From Bacteroidales bacterium (GTDB taxonomy: Bacteria > Bacteroidota > Bacteroidia > Bacteroidales > UBA4181), in contig JAFWVY010000038.1 in the NCBI GenBank assembly GCA_017523725.1, positions 17,781 to 81,780 of the forward strand: a stretch of DNA of 64,000 bases. The letters are read 5' to 3'. The notes beneath the pieces were generated by a model, which ran no database searches, was not told the DNA's origin, and was given only the letters and a program-made list of their open reading frames with translations. A program made the position numbers and the translations under genes. Positions 18,939-28,033 of this stretch are shown piece by piece. Position 1 is the first letter of the stretch, and each line of letters starts with the position of its first letter.

Positions 18939-20071
18939 GACAGCCAACTGTATAAGGTTTCCATAAACGGTTTCACCGCAAACATTTCGCTGCGCCGCCG
19001 CGCCTGTGCGGCATAGTGTGTCCGCATCTCGGCATGGTCCATCAACTGTCGTAGTGCGTCTGCGATAGCCGGCACATCCTCCGGCACCACGATGCCGAAC
19101 TCACTGTCGCCCAAGATATCACGCGCCCCGGAAATATCGGTGGCCACTACCGGCAGACCGAGACAGAGCGCCTCGCAGAGCGTCAGCGGGTAGCCTTCGG
19201 CTTCGGAAGTATTCAGAAATATATCGGCATCTGCCATATAGGGATAGGGCGGCCGTACAAAACCCATGAACTCGATACAATCGGTCACGCCGAGCTGCTG
19301 CGCCAGCGCCCGGAGCCGCTGTTCCTCACTGCCATCGCCCAAGATACGGAGGACGAAGTCACGGCCGTCCTGCTTCAGCAAGGCCGCCACCTCGAGTGCA
19401 CGGTCATAACGTTTCTGAGGGTTCAGCCGGCCCGCCATGCAGATGGTGAATCTGGTCTTCCCCGGTCTTCCGGAAGCAGCCAGCCGGTTGATTTCGACAC
19501 AATCCACAAGATTGTTCAGCACGCTCATCGGTACATCCACCTGCGGGAAAAGCTGCCGGAAGGTCTGTTCCGCCGTACCGGAGACAAAGACCACACGGTC
19601 CATATGGCTGTAGGCGCACGCCTCGTCTGCATCGCTGGCAAAATATTGTTTAGACCAGTGTTTGCGAAGCAGGTCGATATGAACCCACGACAGGTGTTTC
19701 GCGGCCCGGTCGAACAGCATCGCATGCAACTGGACGGGCGCGCCCTCCATGAAAGAGACGATGGCATCGTAGGGTCCGCCGGCCCGCCGGCGTATCCACC
19801 GGGAACGACAACGCATAACATAGGGCCACCACAGATGCAGCCGCATGAGCAGGCGGTGCAGCCGCTGCCGGGCCGTTCCGTTCCGGCGGAAACAATACCG
19901 GACCTGCACCTGGCCGGGCACATCGTGCAACAGTTCCCCGCCGTAATACTCAAGCAGCAGGGTGACGTCGTAACGGTCGTGGTCGAACCGGCGCAGCGTA
20001 TCGATGAGCAGTTTCTCAGCCCCGCCGCCGGACATCCCCGGCATGATAAAAAGCACCGAAGTCTTCGTCAT
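18935..20071 (-). CDS. GT4-family glycosyltransferase
   Basis: A 378-residue GT-B enzyme starting MTKTSVLFIMPGMSGGGAEK, with the Gly-rich acceptor loop. The donor half has ICMAGRLNPQKRYDRALEVA, ILGDGSEEQRLRAL and the E-x7-E motif in EGYPLTLCEALCLGLPVV. The frame extends to 20176, but the extra residues overlap the previous gene and have no family character. ATG at 20071 lies 7 bases after that gene's stop. Confidence 0.9.
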   Translation of the reverse strand: MTKTSVLFIMPGMSGGGAEKLLIDTLRRFDHDRYDVTLLLEYYGGELLHDVPGQVQVRYCFRRNGTARQRLHRLLMRLHLWWPYVMRCRSRWIRRRAGGPYDAIVSFMEGAPVQLHAMLFDRAAKHLSWVHIDLLRKHWSKQYFASDADEACAYSHMDRVVFVSGTAEQTFRQLFPQVDVPMSVLNNLVDCVEINRLAASGRPGKTRFTICMAGRLNPQKRYDRALEVAALLKQDGRDFVLRILGDGSEEQRLRALAQQLGVTDCIEFMGFVRPPYPYMADADIFLNTSEAEGYPLTLCEALCLGLPVVATDISGARDILGDSEFGIVVPEDVPAIADALRQLMDHAEMRTHYAAQARRRSEMFAVKPFMETLYSWLS

Positions 20072-20078
20072 GGTTCTG

Positions 20079-21026
20079 TCATGCATTCGCCGTCTGCCGG
20101 AGACGCGCCACATACTGCCACCCTTCGCGGACACCCCGCCGGAAAGCATCGTAACGGTCGCCACCCCGCAGGGCATATTTCAACGCCTGCAGGCCGTAGG
20201 CATAGGCGATGGCCAGCACCGCCCAGAACCGCGAGAACGGGTTACGGACCGGCTTATAGATAAATTTATACCAGAATATCAATTTGTTGCGGTATTCCGA
20301 ATAGATGAGGCGTGCCTCCCGCTCGTCGCTCTGCCGCAACGTGGAGCCGGCATCGGCATGTACGATGCCGCTGTCAAACGAGGTGAGCATCCTGAGTCCG
20401 TGGAGATGCATCTTGTAGAACATCACCATGTCATCGGGGATGCAGTACGGCACCTCGTCAAGCCATAGTTCATCCTCGTAGCGGATGGCCAGAAAATCGC
20501 GTTTCCGGCACAGGAAACACGGCCCGGCATTGGTCTCTGAGCGGTACACCGGCCGCCGTGGCCGGTTGTTGTACGAGAATCCGGCCGTCGGCAGCACCTT
20601 GAACGCCCAGCGGTGTCCCCAGGGCCGGCAGACCTCGCGCCCCGTCAGCGTCCGGATGAGCTTCTGCCGGAACGTAGCATCGTGGTTATGGAACGTGGCC
20701 GGCGCAATGACATCACCGCCGTATGTTTCCAACTCCTGGAACAGCGTGGCCACCCCGTCGGGCGGCATCTCCACGTCATCGTCCAGGAACAGGATGTACT
20801 CGCTGTCTATCTCGCTGTACGAAAGCGCCCGCTGTGCCGCCATGCCCTTCCGGACATACACGTATTTCTCGCGTCCGACCGTTTCGCGCGGCAAGGCATA
20901 GCCCTCGGCAATGTACACCACGATGGCCTCGGGCTGCAGCGTCTGCCGCACGATGCTGTCGAGCGTCCGCTGATAGAAAGCACAGGCGGTGCCCAAGGTC
21001 CGGATGGCCACGGAATAGCTTGGCAT
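20079..21026 (-). CDS. GT2-family glycosyltransferase
   Basis: A 315-residue GT-A enzyme beginning YSVAIRTLGTACAFYQRTLD. It uses a triple-Asp DxD motif (FLDDDVEMPPDGVATLFQEL) and later has RPVYRSETNAGPCFLCRKRD and DEVPYCIPDDMVMFYKMHLH, typical of GT2 enzymes that add a sugar during chain initiation or branching. A C-terminal hydrophobic Ala/Tyr-rich helix (RFWAVLAIAYAYGLQALKYA) probably binds the membrane. The stop of the following acyltransferase-to-GT boundary leaves only one base between genes. Confidence 0.87.
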   Translation of the reverse strand: MPSYSVAIRTLGTACAFYQRTLDSIVRQTLQPEAIVVYIAEGYALPRETVGREKYVYVRKGMAAQRALSYSEIDSEYILFLDDDVEMPPDGVATLFQELETYGGDVIAPATFHNHDATFRQKLIRTLTGREVCRPWGHRWAFKVLPTAGFSYNNRPRRPVYRSETNAGPCFLCRKRDFLAIRYEDELWLDEVPYCIPDDMVMFYKMHLHGLRMLTSFDSGIVHADAGSTLRQSDEREARLIYSEYRNKLIFWYKFIYKPVRNPFSRFWAVLAIAYAYGLQALKYALRGGDRYDAFRRGVREGWQYVARLRQTANA

Positions 21027-21027
21027 G

Positions 21028-22089
21028 TCAGCGCGTTTCGAGGTTTGTCAGATCCGGCAGCCGTCGGCCGAGTTGGATGAACCATTTTTCGAGCGGCTTC
21101 CAGCAGGCTATGCGCACCCGGTCAATCAGGACCGACGCAGCAAAGACCAGCACGATAAAAGCCAGACAGAGCAATACGTACACCGGTCCGCTGAAATGCG
21201 TGAACAGGTACCAGCCGGCACTGCCGTAAAAAGGTCCCAGTATCGAATTCTTATGAAAGAGGAATACCGCCAGGCATGACACCGCCACGCCGTTGATAAA
21301 CCGGCTCTGGAATTTCAGTTTGGAAAAACAGAGCAACATGGCCACGGCCGCCACCAGATTGAATGGGTTTAGGTAGACATGCAACAAATTATCCACCTCG
21401 TCACTCACACTGTATGCTGTTACAACATACGACAGCAGGCTGTTGGCGGTGGTTGCCAACAGGAAGACCGCCAAACAAATCCATGCGGACAGGCGCTCCA
21501 CCCACGCCGACATATACAGCCGGATATAGCGGGCCACAAGATAAAGTCCGACAAAAGAGAGCGCCGAATTTCCCCGGACGAACTCAGGCGCCGCATCCGT
21601 CCAGCCGTACACCAGGGCAAAACCCATGAAGAGCGAGGTCGCCAAGGCGAGCTGCCCCTTTCCGGCCCGGTCGATAAACGCATTCAGCAGCGGTGAAAGG
21701 ATATACAGGATGATATAGCTCTTGACGAACCAGATGTTCATAGTGAAGAGTCCGAGCGAGGCCAGATTCTTGATGGCCATCGGCTCGCCGAACCCGAAGA
21801 TGCAGGCAGCCAACCATATCAGCAAAGCAAAAAAGATGCACTGGAAAAACAGACCGGCCAGCCGGCTGACCCGGAACCGGATACCGAACCAGCCGGAAAT
21901 CAATACAAAAATATTGACAGCCGGTTCGGCCAGACACTGGAAGAAATAGCGCATCCACGTGTTCAAAGGCTCCATAGCACACTGCTCAACCGACGGCCGG
22001 CCTGTCGCCCCGATGTTGATGTGCAGCACCAGGATCATCAGCATGGCCAGGATGCGCAGCAATTCCATATTGGACTGTCTCTCCTTCAT
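21028..22089 (-). CDS. Acyltransferase family 3 (AT3) O-acyltransferase
   Basis: A 353-residue polytopic protein of the AT3 family that O-acetylates or otherwise acylates sugars at the inner membrane. The first helix has the family pattern RQSNMELLRILAMLMILVLH, its last residue being the candidate catalytic His. About ten membrane segments follow. This is the first of six AT3 genes in the locus. Substrate sugar unknown. Confidence 0.85.
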   Translation of the reverse strand: MKERQSNMELLRILAMLMILVLHINIGATGRPSVEQCAMEPLNTWMRYFFQCLAEPAVNIFVLISGWFGIRFRVSRLAGLFFQCIFFALLIWLAACIFGFGEPMAIKNLASLGLFTMNIWFVKSYIILYILSPLLNAFIDRAGKGQLALATSLFMGFALVYGWTDAAPEFVRGNSALSFVGLYLVARYIRLYMSAWVERLSAWICLAVFLLATTANSLLSYVVTAYSVSDEVDNLLHVYLNPFNLVAAVAMLLCFSKLKFQSRFINGVAVSCLAVFLFHKNSILGPFYGSAGWYLFTHFSGPVYVLLCLAFIVLVFAASVLIDRVRIACWKPLEKWFIQLGRRLPDLTNLETR

Positions 22090-22092
22090 GGG

Positions 22093-23013
22093 TCAGAAAT
22101 GTAAAAGCAACCAGAGAAATATTTTGTCTTTCAATGTCAAACCAAGATCAGCCAGCGGAAGGCTGCGCAACCGGGGATCTGACGCACGCCAAGTCCTGAC
22201 CGCCCGCCGTTTCTCCGCCGCCGAAAGTTGCGATGACTTCAGCAAGCCCTTGGCGTACACCAGCAGATCGCGCAGATACTTTCCGGCCGGCACCTCGATG
22301 CCGGCCTGGGCACAGTAGGCCCCTAACGCACGCTGCATGGCTTCGATGTCGGTCAGTTTTTTCCCGTCGTAGCGGTTTACCAGCGACATACCCCGGGCCT
22401 TCTCATGGAAGAACGGCGCCGCCTTGACAATCTCGATGCGCTGCGCGCCGGACAGATAAGCCAGGTTGAATATCAGGTCCTCGCCAAACGACACGTCCTC
22501 CGGGAATCCTTGGTTAATCAGGCTTCGCCGGTAAAGTTTGTTCCAGGGCGGCCCGAGCAGTTCCGTTTGGAGCCAGTATCCAAAGTCGCAGTCGAAATCG
22601 GTCCGCGAAACGTAGCTGGCATCCCGTTCGGGTGCCCACAGGCCGCCGTTGGGCTCCGTCGTGCCGCAAATCACCAGGTCAGCGCCGACAGAGGTCATAC
22701 GGTCCGTCATCAGCTTGCACATGCCCGGCAGCATGTAATCGTCGCTGTCCACAAACATCACCAAACTGCCGGACGCTGCACGCAGACCGGCATTGCGTGC
22801 CGAAGACACCCCGCCGTTGGCCTGGTGCAGCACCCTCACCCGGGAGTCGGCAGCCGCGTATTGGTCACACAGGGCGCCCGAGCCGTCCGTGCTGCCGTCA
22901 TCCACGAGCAGCAGTTCCAGCGACACCTCCGCCTGACGCAGCACGCTGTCCACGCAGCGCGGCAGGTCGCCGGCGGCATTGTACACGGGCACGATAACCG
23001 AAATATCTGGCAT
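22093..23013 (-). CDS. GT2-family glycosyltransferase
   Basis: A 306-residue GT-A enzyme: ISVIVPVYNAAGDLPRCVDS, VDDGSTDGSGALCDQYAA, GGVSSARNAGLRAASG and the DxD in FVDSDDYMLPGMCKLM. It shares one base with the stop of the upstream UDP-galactopyranose mutase gene (TGATG), so it may act on the Galf-containing unit, but this is only positional. The donor is not readable. Confidence 0.9.
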   Translation of the reverse strand: MPDISVIVPVYNAAGDLPRCVDSVLRQAEVSLELLLVDDGSTDGSGALCDQYAAADSRVRVLHQANGGVSSARNAGLRAASGSLVMFVDSDDYMLPGMCKLMTDRMTSVGADLVICGTTEPNGGLWAPERDASYVSRTDFDCDFGYWLQTELLGPPWNKLYRRSLINQGFPEDVSFGEDLIFNLAYLSGAQRIEIVKAAPFFHEKARGMSLVNRYDGKKLTDIEAMQRALGAYCAQAGIEVPAGKYLRDLLVYAKGLLKSSQLSAAEKRRAVRTWRASDPRLRSLPLADLGLTLKDKIFLWLLLHF

Positions 23014-24143
23014 CAGAGCGGAATTTCCATGGCCCGCAGCATCACGGGCGCCATATCATAGTATTTGTATTCGGCCAGCCGGCCGGCGAAGATGACGTGC
23101 GTCTCGCGGTCGGCCAGTGCCTTGTATCGGGTGTAAAGTTCTGAATTGCGGGCGTCGTTGACCGGATAGTACGGTTCCATACCGGGCTGCCATTCCACGG
23201 CAAATTCGCGTGAAACCACCGTCCGCGGCACCTCGTACACCTGGCGGCCGAACAGGGCGAAATGCTTGTGTTCAATGACCCGGGTGTACGGCACGTCACG
23301 CGCGGTGTAATTGACCACGGCATTGCCCTGGTAATTCGGCATGTCCAGCACCTCGGTCTCGAACCGGACCGTGCGGTAGTGCAGACGGCCGAAGCGGTAA
23401 CCGTAAAAAGCATCGATGCTGCCGGTATAGACCGTGCACGCGGCCAGCGCATCCAGTTCTGCCCGGTCGCTGAGATAATCCACGCCCGTCCGCACTTCGA
23501 TACCCTGCAACAGCCCATCTATTAAGGCATTGTAGCCGCCTTCGGGAATGCCCTGGAAGGCATCGTCGAAATAATTGTTGTCATAGACAAACCGCACCGG
23601 CAACCGCCGGATAATCGACGCGGGCAGTTCGGCGGCGGGTCTCCCCCACTGTTTCTCGGTATAGCCCTTGACCAGCGCCTCGTAGAGGTCGCGGCCCACC
23701 AGCAGCAACGCCTGCTCCTCGAGGTTCCGGGGTTCTGTGGCACCGGCGGCATGCAGCGCCGCCACGGCTTCCTGCCGCTGTGCTTCCAAGTGCTGACGCG
23801 CCTCCTCCGGCGTGGTCACGCCCCACATCTGGTGGAACGTATTCATGTTAAACGGCAGGTTGAAAAGCCGTCCTTTGTAGTTCGCCACCGGACAATTGGT
23901 ATAGCGGTTGAACGGCACGATGCCGTTCACGAACTGCCACAGTTGTCGGTCGGAAGTATGGAAAATGTGGGCACCGTAGCGGTGTACCCAGATGCCTTCG
24001 CGCTGCTCGCAATAGACGTTGCCGCCGACATGCGGCCGTTTCTCGACCACAAGTACCCGCTTCCCGGCCTGCCGGGCACGGAAGGCGAAGGTCGCACCGG
24101 CCAGGCCGCTGCCCACCACCAGATAGTCGTAAGGTTTATTCAT
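23013..24143 (-). CDS. glf: UDP-galactopyranose mutase
   Basis: FAD enzyme that converts UDP-galactopyranose to UDP-galactofuranose, the donor for Galf residues. At 376 residues it is standard length. The FAD-binding motif is DYLVVGSGLAGATFAFRARQ. Active-site and fold blocks include YGAHIFHTSDRQLWQFVN, FNLPFNMNTFHQMWGV, GYTEKQWGRPAAELPASI and the C-terminal FAGRLAEYKYYDMAPV. ATG at 24143 is used (MNKPYDYL); the 16 extra codons upstream overlap the previous gene and are out of character. The gene implies that the glycan contains Galf, in line with the GlfT-like transferase at 30198. Confidence 0.95.
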   Translation of the reverse strand: MNKPYDYLVVGSGLAGATFAFRARQAGKRVLVVEKRPHVGGNVYCEQREGIWVHRYGAHIFHTSDRQLWQFVNGIVPFNRYTNCPVANYKGRLFNLPFNMNTFHQMWGVTTPEEARQHLEAQRQEAVAALHAAGATEPRNLEEQALLLVGRDLYEALVKGYTEKQWGRPAAELPASIIRRLPVRFVYDNNYFDDAFQGIPEGGYNALIDGLLQGIEVRTGVDYLSDRAELDALAACTVYTGSIDAFYGYRFGRLHYRTVRFETEVLDMPNYQGNAVVNYTARDVPYTRVIEHKHFALFGRQVYEVPRTVVSREFAVEWQPGMEPYYPVNDARNSELYTRYKALADRETHVIFAGRLAEYKYYDMAPVMLRAMEIPL

Positions 24144-25014
24144 ACTTGTACGTGAGTTTATGGAACGGGGTGCGCGCGAGAATCTCCTCACGCGTCAGCG
24201 GCAAGGCATCCGGCCGCTCCGTCACCTGCTGCAGACAGTGCGGCAGGCAGTCGCTGACGACGGGCGGCTGCAGGTCGCGCATCCGGCCGTTCACCAGCAC
24301 CTCGAACAGAATCTGGAAAAAGAAATAATCCGGCAGACCGTCATGGTGATTCCACCAGAAAAACATCAGATTGCACAGATAACTGATCATGGGTGTCCCG
24401 CGCCGGGCCGCCATGATACTGTTCAGCATCCTGACTTTGAAATCGGGATGCCAGTCGAAATAATAGGCATACGTGTGTTCCCAGAACTTCTGGTTCGGTT
24501 CTGCCGGATCGCGGCGATATACAAAGAAATCGGCCGTTGCCATTTCCGGCGGCACCGGACCGGACATCATCACCGTGGCATCCAGCCAGAGACCGCCGTA
24601 AGTCTTCAGCAGCATCAGCCGGAGCAAATCGGAAAAATGCGCCGTCGTCATCCGGGACCGCATGGCACGGATGCCGTCTGGCAAATCGATATACATCTCC
24701 AGGTTGGCATCGCAGAGCCGTACGACACGGTAGTCGCCCGCATACCGGTCCACCGATGCCATGCACTCCGCCACCACAGCGGGTACCTGATCCCATCCCT
24801 GCGCCCAGTACTGCCAGATAGTGCGTCCATCCGTCAACGGCTGTTTCGGCACCGCGTCGAACGGTTCCGGATGCGCATCATAGGCTTCGATCAGTTGTTC
24901 GCAGAGCTGCACCACCTGGGCATGACGACGGAGGATGCGCCGCCGCCGCAGGCCCGACCAAAGCCGGTCCGGTACCAGACCACGGATGACTTTCTTTAAA
25001 GATTTGGATGCCAT
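24136..25014 (-). CDS. Capsular polysaccharide synthesis glycosyltransferase (Caps_synth/GT32-like)
   Basis: A 292-residue protein of the Caps_synth / Gly_transf_sug group. TIWQYWAQGWDQVPAVVAEC is the family's opening W-x-Q-G block. HFSDLLRLMLLKTYGGLWLDATVMM carries the DxD-like metal site (LDAT). A cluster of aromatic residues lies downstream (NLMFFWWNHHDGLPDYFFFQ). It probably transfers a hexose in the cytoplasm. It overlaps the glf start by 8 bases. Confidence 0.83.
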   Translation of the reverse strand: MASKSLKKVIRGLVPDRLWSGLRRRRILRRHAQVVQLCEQLIEAYDAHPEPFDAVPKQPLTDGRTIWQYWAQGWDQVPAVVAECMASVDRYAGDYRVVRLCDANLEMYIDLPDGIRAMRSRMTTAHFSDLLRLMLLKTYGGLWLDATVMMSGPVPPEMATADFFVYRRDPAEPNQKFWEHTYAYYFDWHPDFKVRMLNSIMAARRGTPMISYLCNLMFFWWNHHDGLPDYFFFQILFEVLVNGRMRDLQPPVVSDCLPHCLQQVTERPDALPLTREEILARTPFHKLTYKYE

Positions 25015-25036
25015 GAGACAACCAAGATATAGCGTT

Positions 25037-25864
25037 TCACTGCCAATCGGCCGAAGTGAATTTCCGGGCGAACAGGTAATCGGAATCCTTCAAGGAGTCC
25101 CACTCCGACAGCGCATAGATGCCCGGATGCGCGCGGCCCATTTCCTGCTTCAGCAGAATCTCGCAGTTCCTTACTTTTTCTTTCAAAGGCGAAGCCAACA
25201 ATTCGGAGGGAACGAAGAATTCATCTCCGCAGAACGAAAATCGGTATTTCCGGAGAATACGTTTTTTACTGGCGACCAGATAGCGCACCGCATCATCGGT
25301 CAGACTCAGCCACTGGCTGGCCTTATAAAACGCATCCTCCTTATGAACAGTGATATGCAAGGCCTTCTGCAACGCGATACAAGCCCGCCAGGCGTACTGC
25401 GACAGGCGTCTGATGAACGGCCGGGCATCGGCATAATGTTTCAGGAAAAAGTGAATGCGGTGCATTTTCAGAGTTTCCTGATAGGATTCGTCCTTGCGCA
25501 GTCCCGTCAGCAGGCTGCAGCCGTCGGCCCGTTCAAAGAAATCTTCGATTTCACGCACCGGTTTGAGGGGCAAATGCGTACCGGATATCAAGTGATAATA
25601 CGCATAGTCTCCCGATTGACGGGCAGTTTCAAATAGCAGGAATTCCGCCCGCAACTGCGATACCGTACCCCAACGCACATCCACGGCATGCAACACCGTC
25701 AGCCGGCTCCGCACAGTGGAAAGTTCAGGCATCTCCTTCACCTTCCGGTCCAGGTGGACGTAAATGTCGTTGCAGTCATCATCCAAAGCCTCCAGCAGAA
25801 GCCGGAGTACTTCGAACTCGTTGTGCGCCATGATGAGCCAGGCGTGTTTCATGGCCGATTCCAT
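25037..25864 (-). CDS. GT14-family (core-2/I-branching type) glycosyltransferase
   Basis: Second GT14 enzyme, 275 residues. It has KHAWLIMAHNEFEVLRLLLE, NDIYVHLDRKVKEMPEL, YAYYHLISGTHLPLKPV, KASQWLSLTDDAVRYL and the acidic block FCGDEFFVPSELLASPL. It is close to the GT14 at 16059 (both have DIYVH-DRKVK and DVRWG near the start) and less close to the one at 49433. ATG at 25864 or 25852 is possible; the first directly follows the preceding stop. Likely adds a branching residue. Confidence 0.87.
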   Translation of the reverse strand: MESAMKHAWLIMAHNEFEVLRLLLEALDDDCNDIYVHLDRKVKEMPELSTVRSRLTVLHAVDVRWGTVSQLRAEFLLFETARQSGDYAYYHLISGTHLPLKPVREIEDFFERADGCSLLTGLRKDESYQETLKMHRIHFFLKHYADARPFIRRLSQYAWRACIALQKALHITVHKEDAFYKASQWLSLTDDAVRYLVASKKRILRKYRFSFCGDEFFVPSELLASPLKEKVRNCEILLKQEMGRAHPGIYALSEWDSLKDSDYLFARKFTSADWQ

Positions 25865-25865
25865 C

Positions 25866-26897
25866 TCACCTCCCCAGAAGACGGTCACCGCATGCCGTGA
25901 ACCACCGGGAAGCCCTCGGCGCCAGATACGTTTCGTAAAGCCAACTCAATAGCAGCAAAATAACGAAGATGAATAGCAAAGCGGGAAAATTTGGCCAAGC
26001 GGCTATCTCATGCGACAACGAAATACAGAGTGCCTGAAACATATAAATGCCCAGCGACAGACTGCCGAGAAAAATCAACGGCTTGGAATTCAGCAACGAA
26101 GAAACAAGCCCCCGGCATTCCGAAGCGAAAAGACAGATCATGAAACCGATGACAGGATACCAGTACTGCTTAGGGATGAAACGTCCCGGGAACCAGGGCG
26201 TGTAAACCAGACTCAGCGCCACCAGCGCGAGCGCCGCCAATTCGAGCACCGTGACCACCGGGCCGTTCAGACGATCCGCCCAACGCTTCAGATTCTCCGA
26301 CTGCAAGGCGATAATCATGCCCAACGTAAAATCAAGCGCCCGGGCAAACGGATTAATGTAGCAGAGCCAGCGGCGGCCGATGGAAGCCGGCAGTACGACC
26401 GAAAAGACCGCCCAGGCTACGACTGCCATCAAATACAACACATACATCTTCCGGCCGTATCTGAGAAACATACGTAAAAGCGGCACAAAAATGATATACG
26501 AGAACGTGAGCGATGACAAAAACCAGGATGCCGTATTGAGCGTCCAGTTGATTTCCCATCGCGGCACATACGACTGCGTCAGTGTAAAGTGGAACGGCAC
26601 CGCCGCCCAGACCTTCGCACCGAAAACCAGCGCCAGCGCCAAGGTCAGCCATTGTATCGGATAAATCTTTGAACCACGCCGGACCAGGAATTTCCCATAA
26701 GAGAAATCCGGACGTTGCACCCGGTCTCTGTAGCTCATGGTCAGTGCATAGCCCGACAACACAAAGAAGAAGAGCACCACGATATTGCCCATATCGATAC
26801 CCAGCGCAATTCCCCGGTCCGGCAGGAAATGGTGCAGGAAAATCATGATGGCGAACAGTCCCCGAAGAGACGCCAGGTTATTTCGCGTCGTGTTCAT
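25866..26897 (-). CDS. AT3-family O-acyltransferase (OafA-like)
   Basis: A 343-residue polytopic acyltransferase with the classic first-helix pattern NLASLRGLFAIMIFLHHFLP, where His-His includes the catalytic residue. It continues with VVLFFFVLSGYALTMSYRDR and an FLVRRGSKIYPIQWL block, as in OafA/NodX. ATG at 26897 is preferred; the longer frame to 27014 only covers the 3' end of the previous gene. It overlaps that gene by 20 bases. Confidence 0.87.
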   Translation of the reverse strand: MNTTRNNLASLRGLFAIMIFLHHFLPDRGIALGIDMGNIVVLFFFVLSGYALTMSYRDRVQRPDFSYGKFLVRRGSKIYPIQWLTLALALVFGAKVWAAVPFHFTLTQSYVPRWEINWTLNTASWFLSSLTFSYIIFVPLLRMFLRYGRKMYVLYLMAVVAWAVFSVVLPASIGRRWLCYINPFARALDFTLGMIIALQSENLKRWADRLNGPVVTVLELAALALVALSLVYTPWFPGRFIPKQYWYPVIGFMICLFASECRGLVSSLLNSKPLIFLGSLSLGIYMFQALCISLSHEIAAWPNFPALLFIFVILLLLSWLYETYLAPRASRWFTACGDRLLGR

Positions 26898-28008
26898 GGG
26901 AAAAAGATTGTTTATCGCGGTTGATGGTTCTGTTTCCCACCGAAATTGCAAGAAATCTCGGAACAATCCGTTCAAGCAACCGGTACAAAAGAATGCACAA
27001 CGCACATACCACAAACGGTGTCAGGAAAAACGCTGCATAATCCGCAAACAGGGAATGCCCCAACAAACGTATCATCCCAGCCTTAGTCCATCCCAGGATA
27101 TGTATCACATGCACCGCGTAAATAAAAAACACATAGCGAGACAAACGCATCAGCAGATTATTCACCCTGTTGCACGACAACATGGTATCCGTCAGATTTA
27201 CGGCTGCCGGCACAAAGCATATCAGGAAATATTTAAGCAAAATATCATGATACGGAGACGATGTATAGCAGGTAGCCACAAACAACGTAATCGCTGACAG
27301 AATGTAAGACGGCCATGTTATCTGTCGGCAGAGGGTCAGCAGATCTTTCTTGAACATGCCCAGCCACGCACCGGCAGTACAGAAATACACCGATTCCACA
27401 CGGAAGCCAGGCACCGCGAAATAGAAAGGCAGGAAAAAAGATACTACCAGCAGAATACACGAAAGCCATTTCAGATGACGAAAAATGAAATACAGCAACG
27501 GCGTACATAATGTCAGACACATCAGATCCCGCACATACCATAGTGGCAGATTAACCGGTCGGAACCATAGCCAGTCCCATACCGTGCTGCTCTGAAGGAC
27601 AGCCAACCCTCCGTCATCTTTTAAGCCGGTCTTATACAACAAAAGACTCTTGCCAGCCACAGCCGCAATCATGATCAAGTTCCAGATCAGGTACGGTACC
27701 AATAGTGTACGCACCCGTTTTTTCCACTGTTTTAAAAACCACTGCAGACCAACTTGGTCGGGATCAGCCGACCAGAAAAACAGATAACCAGACAGGACAA
27801 AGAAAACACAGACGGCAACCCTGCCCAGATTAAAGGAGAACAAGTCCGTCACGAAATGGAACACCCTTTCCTGCAGAGGATCTGCAACCGGTATATGGGT
27901 CCACACTGTGGCATGCACCCAAATGACCAACAGAATCAACGGGAACCGTAAAGCTGAGATAACCGCCGAGGTCCGTGGCGACATAGGGTATGAAATGGTC
28001 GAAGTCAT
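26878..28008 (-). CDS. AT3-family O-acyltransferase
   Basis: A 376-residue polytopic AT3 protein. SAVISALRFPLILLVIWVHA gives helix 1 and its His. VAVCVFFVLSGYLFFWSADP is the second family block, and RVRTLLVPYLIWNLIMIAAV the third. ATG at 28008 is the best start; ATG at 27984 is possible. It is the second of four AT3 genes in a row (25866-30194), an unusual density for one glycan locus. Confidence 0.85.
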   Translation of the reverse strand: MTSTISYPMSPRTSAVISALRFPLILLVIWVHATVWTHIPVADPLQERVFHFVTDLFSFNLGRVAVCVFFVLSGYLFFWSADPDQVGLQWFLKQWKKRVRTLLVPYLIWNLIMIAAVAGKSLLLYKTGLKDDGGLAVLQSSTVWDWLWFRPVNLPLWYVRDLMCLTLCTPLLYFIFRHLKWLSCILLVVSFFLPFYFAVPGFRVESVYFCTAGAWLGMFKKDLLTLCRQITWPSYILSAITLFVATCYTSSPYHDILLKYFLICFVPAAVNLTDTMLSCNRVNNLLMRLSRYVFFIYAVHVIHILGWTKAGMIRLLGHSLFADYAAFFLTPFVVCALCILLYRLLERIVPRFLAISVGNRTINRDKQSFSHEHDAK

Positions 28009-28033
28009 TGATACTTGCACAGTCAACTGCGTA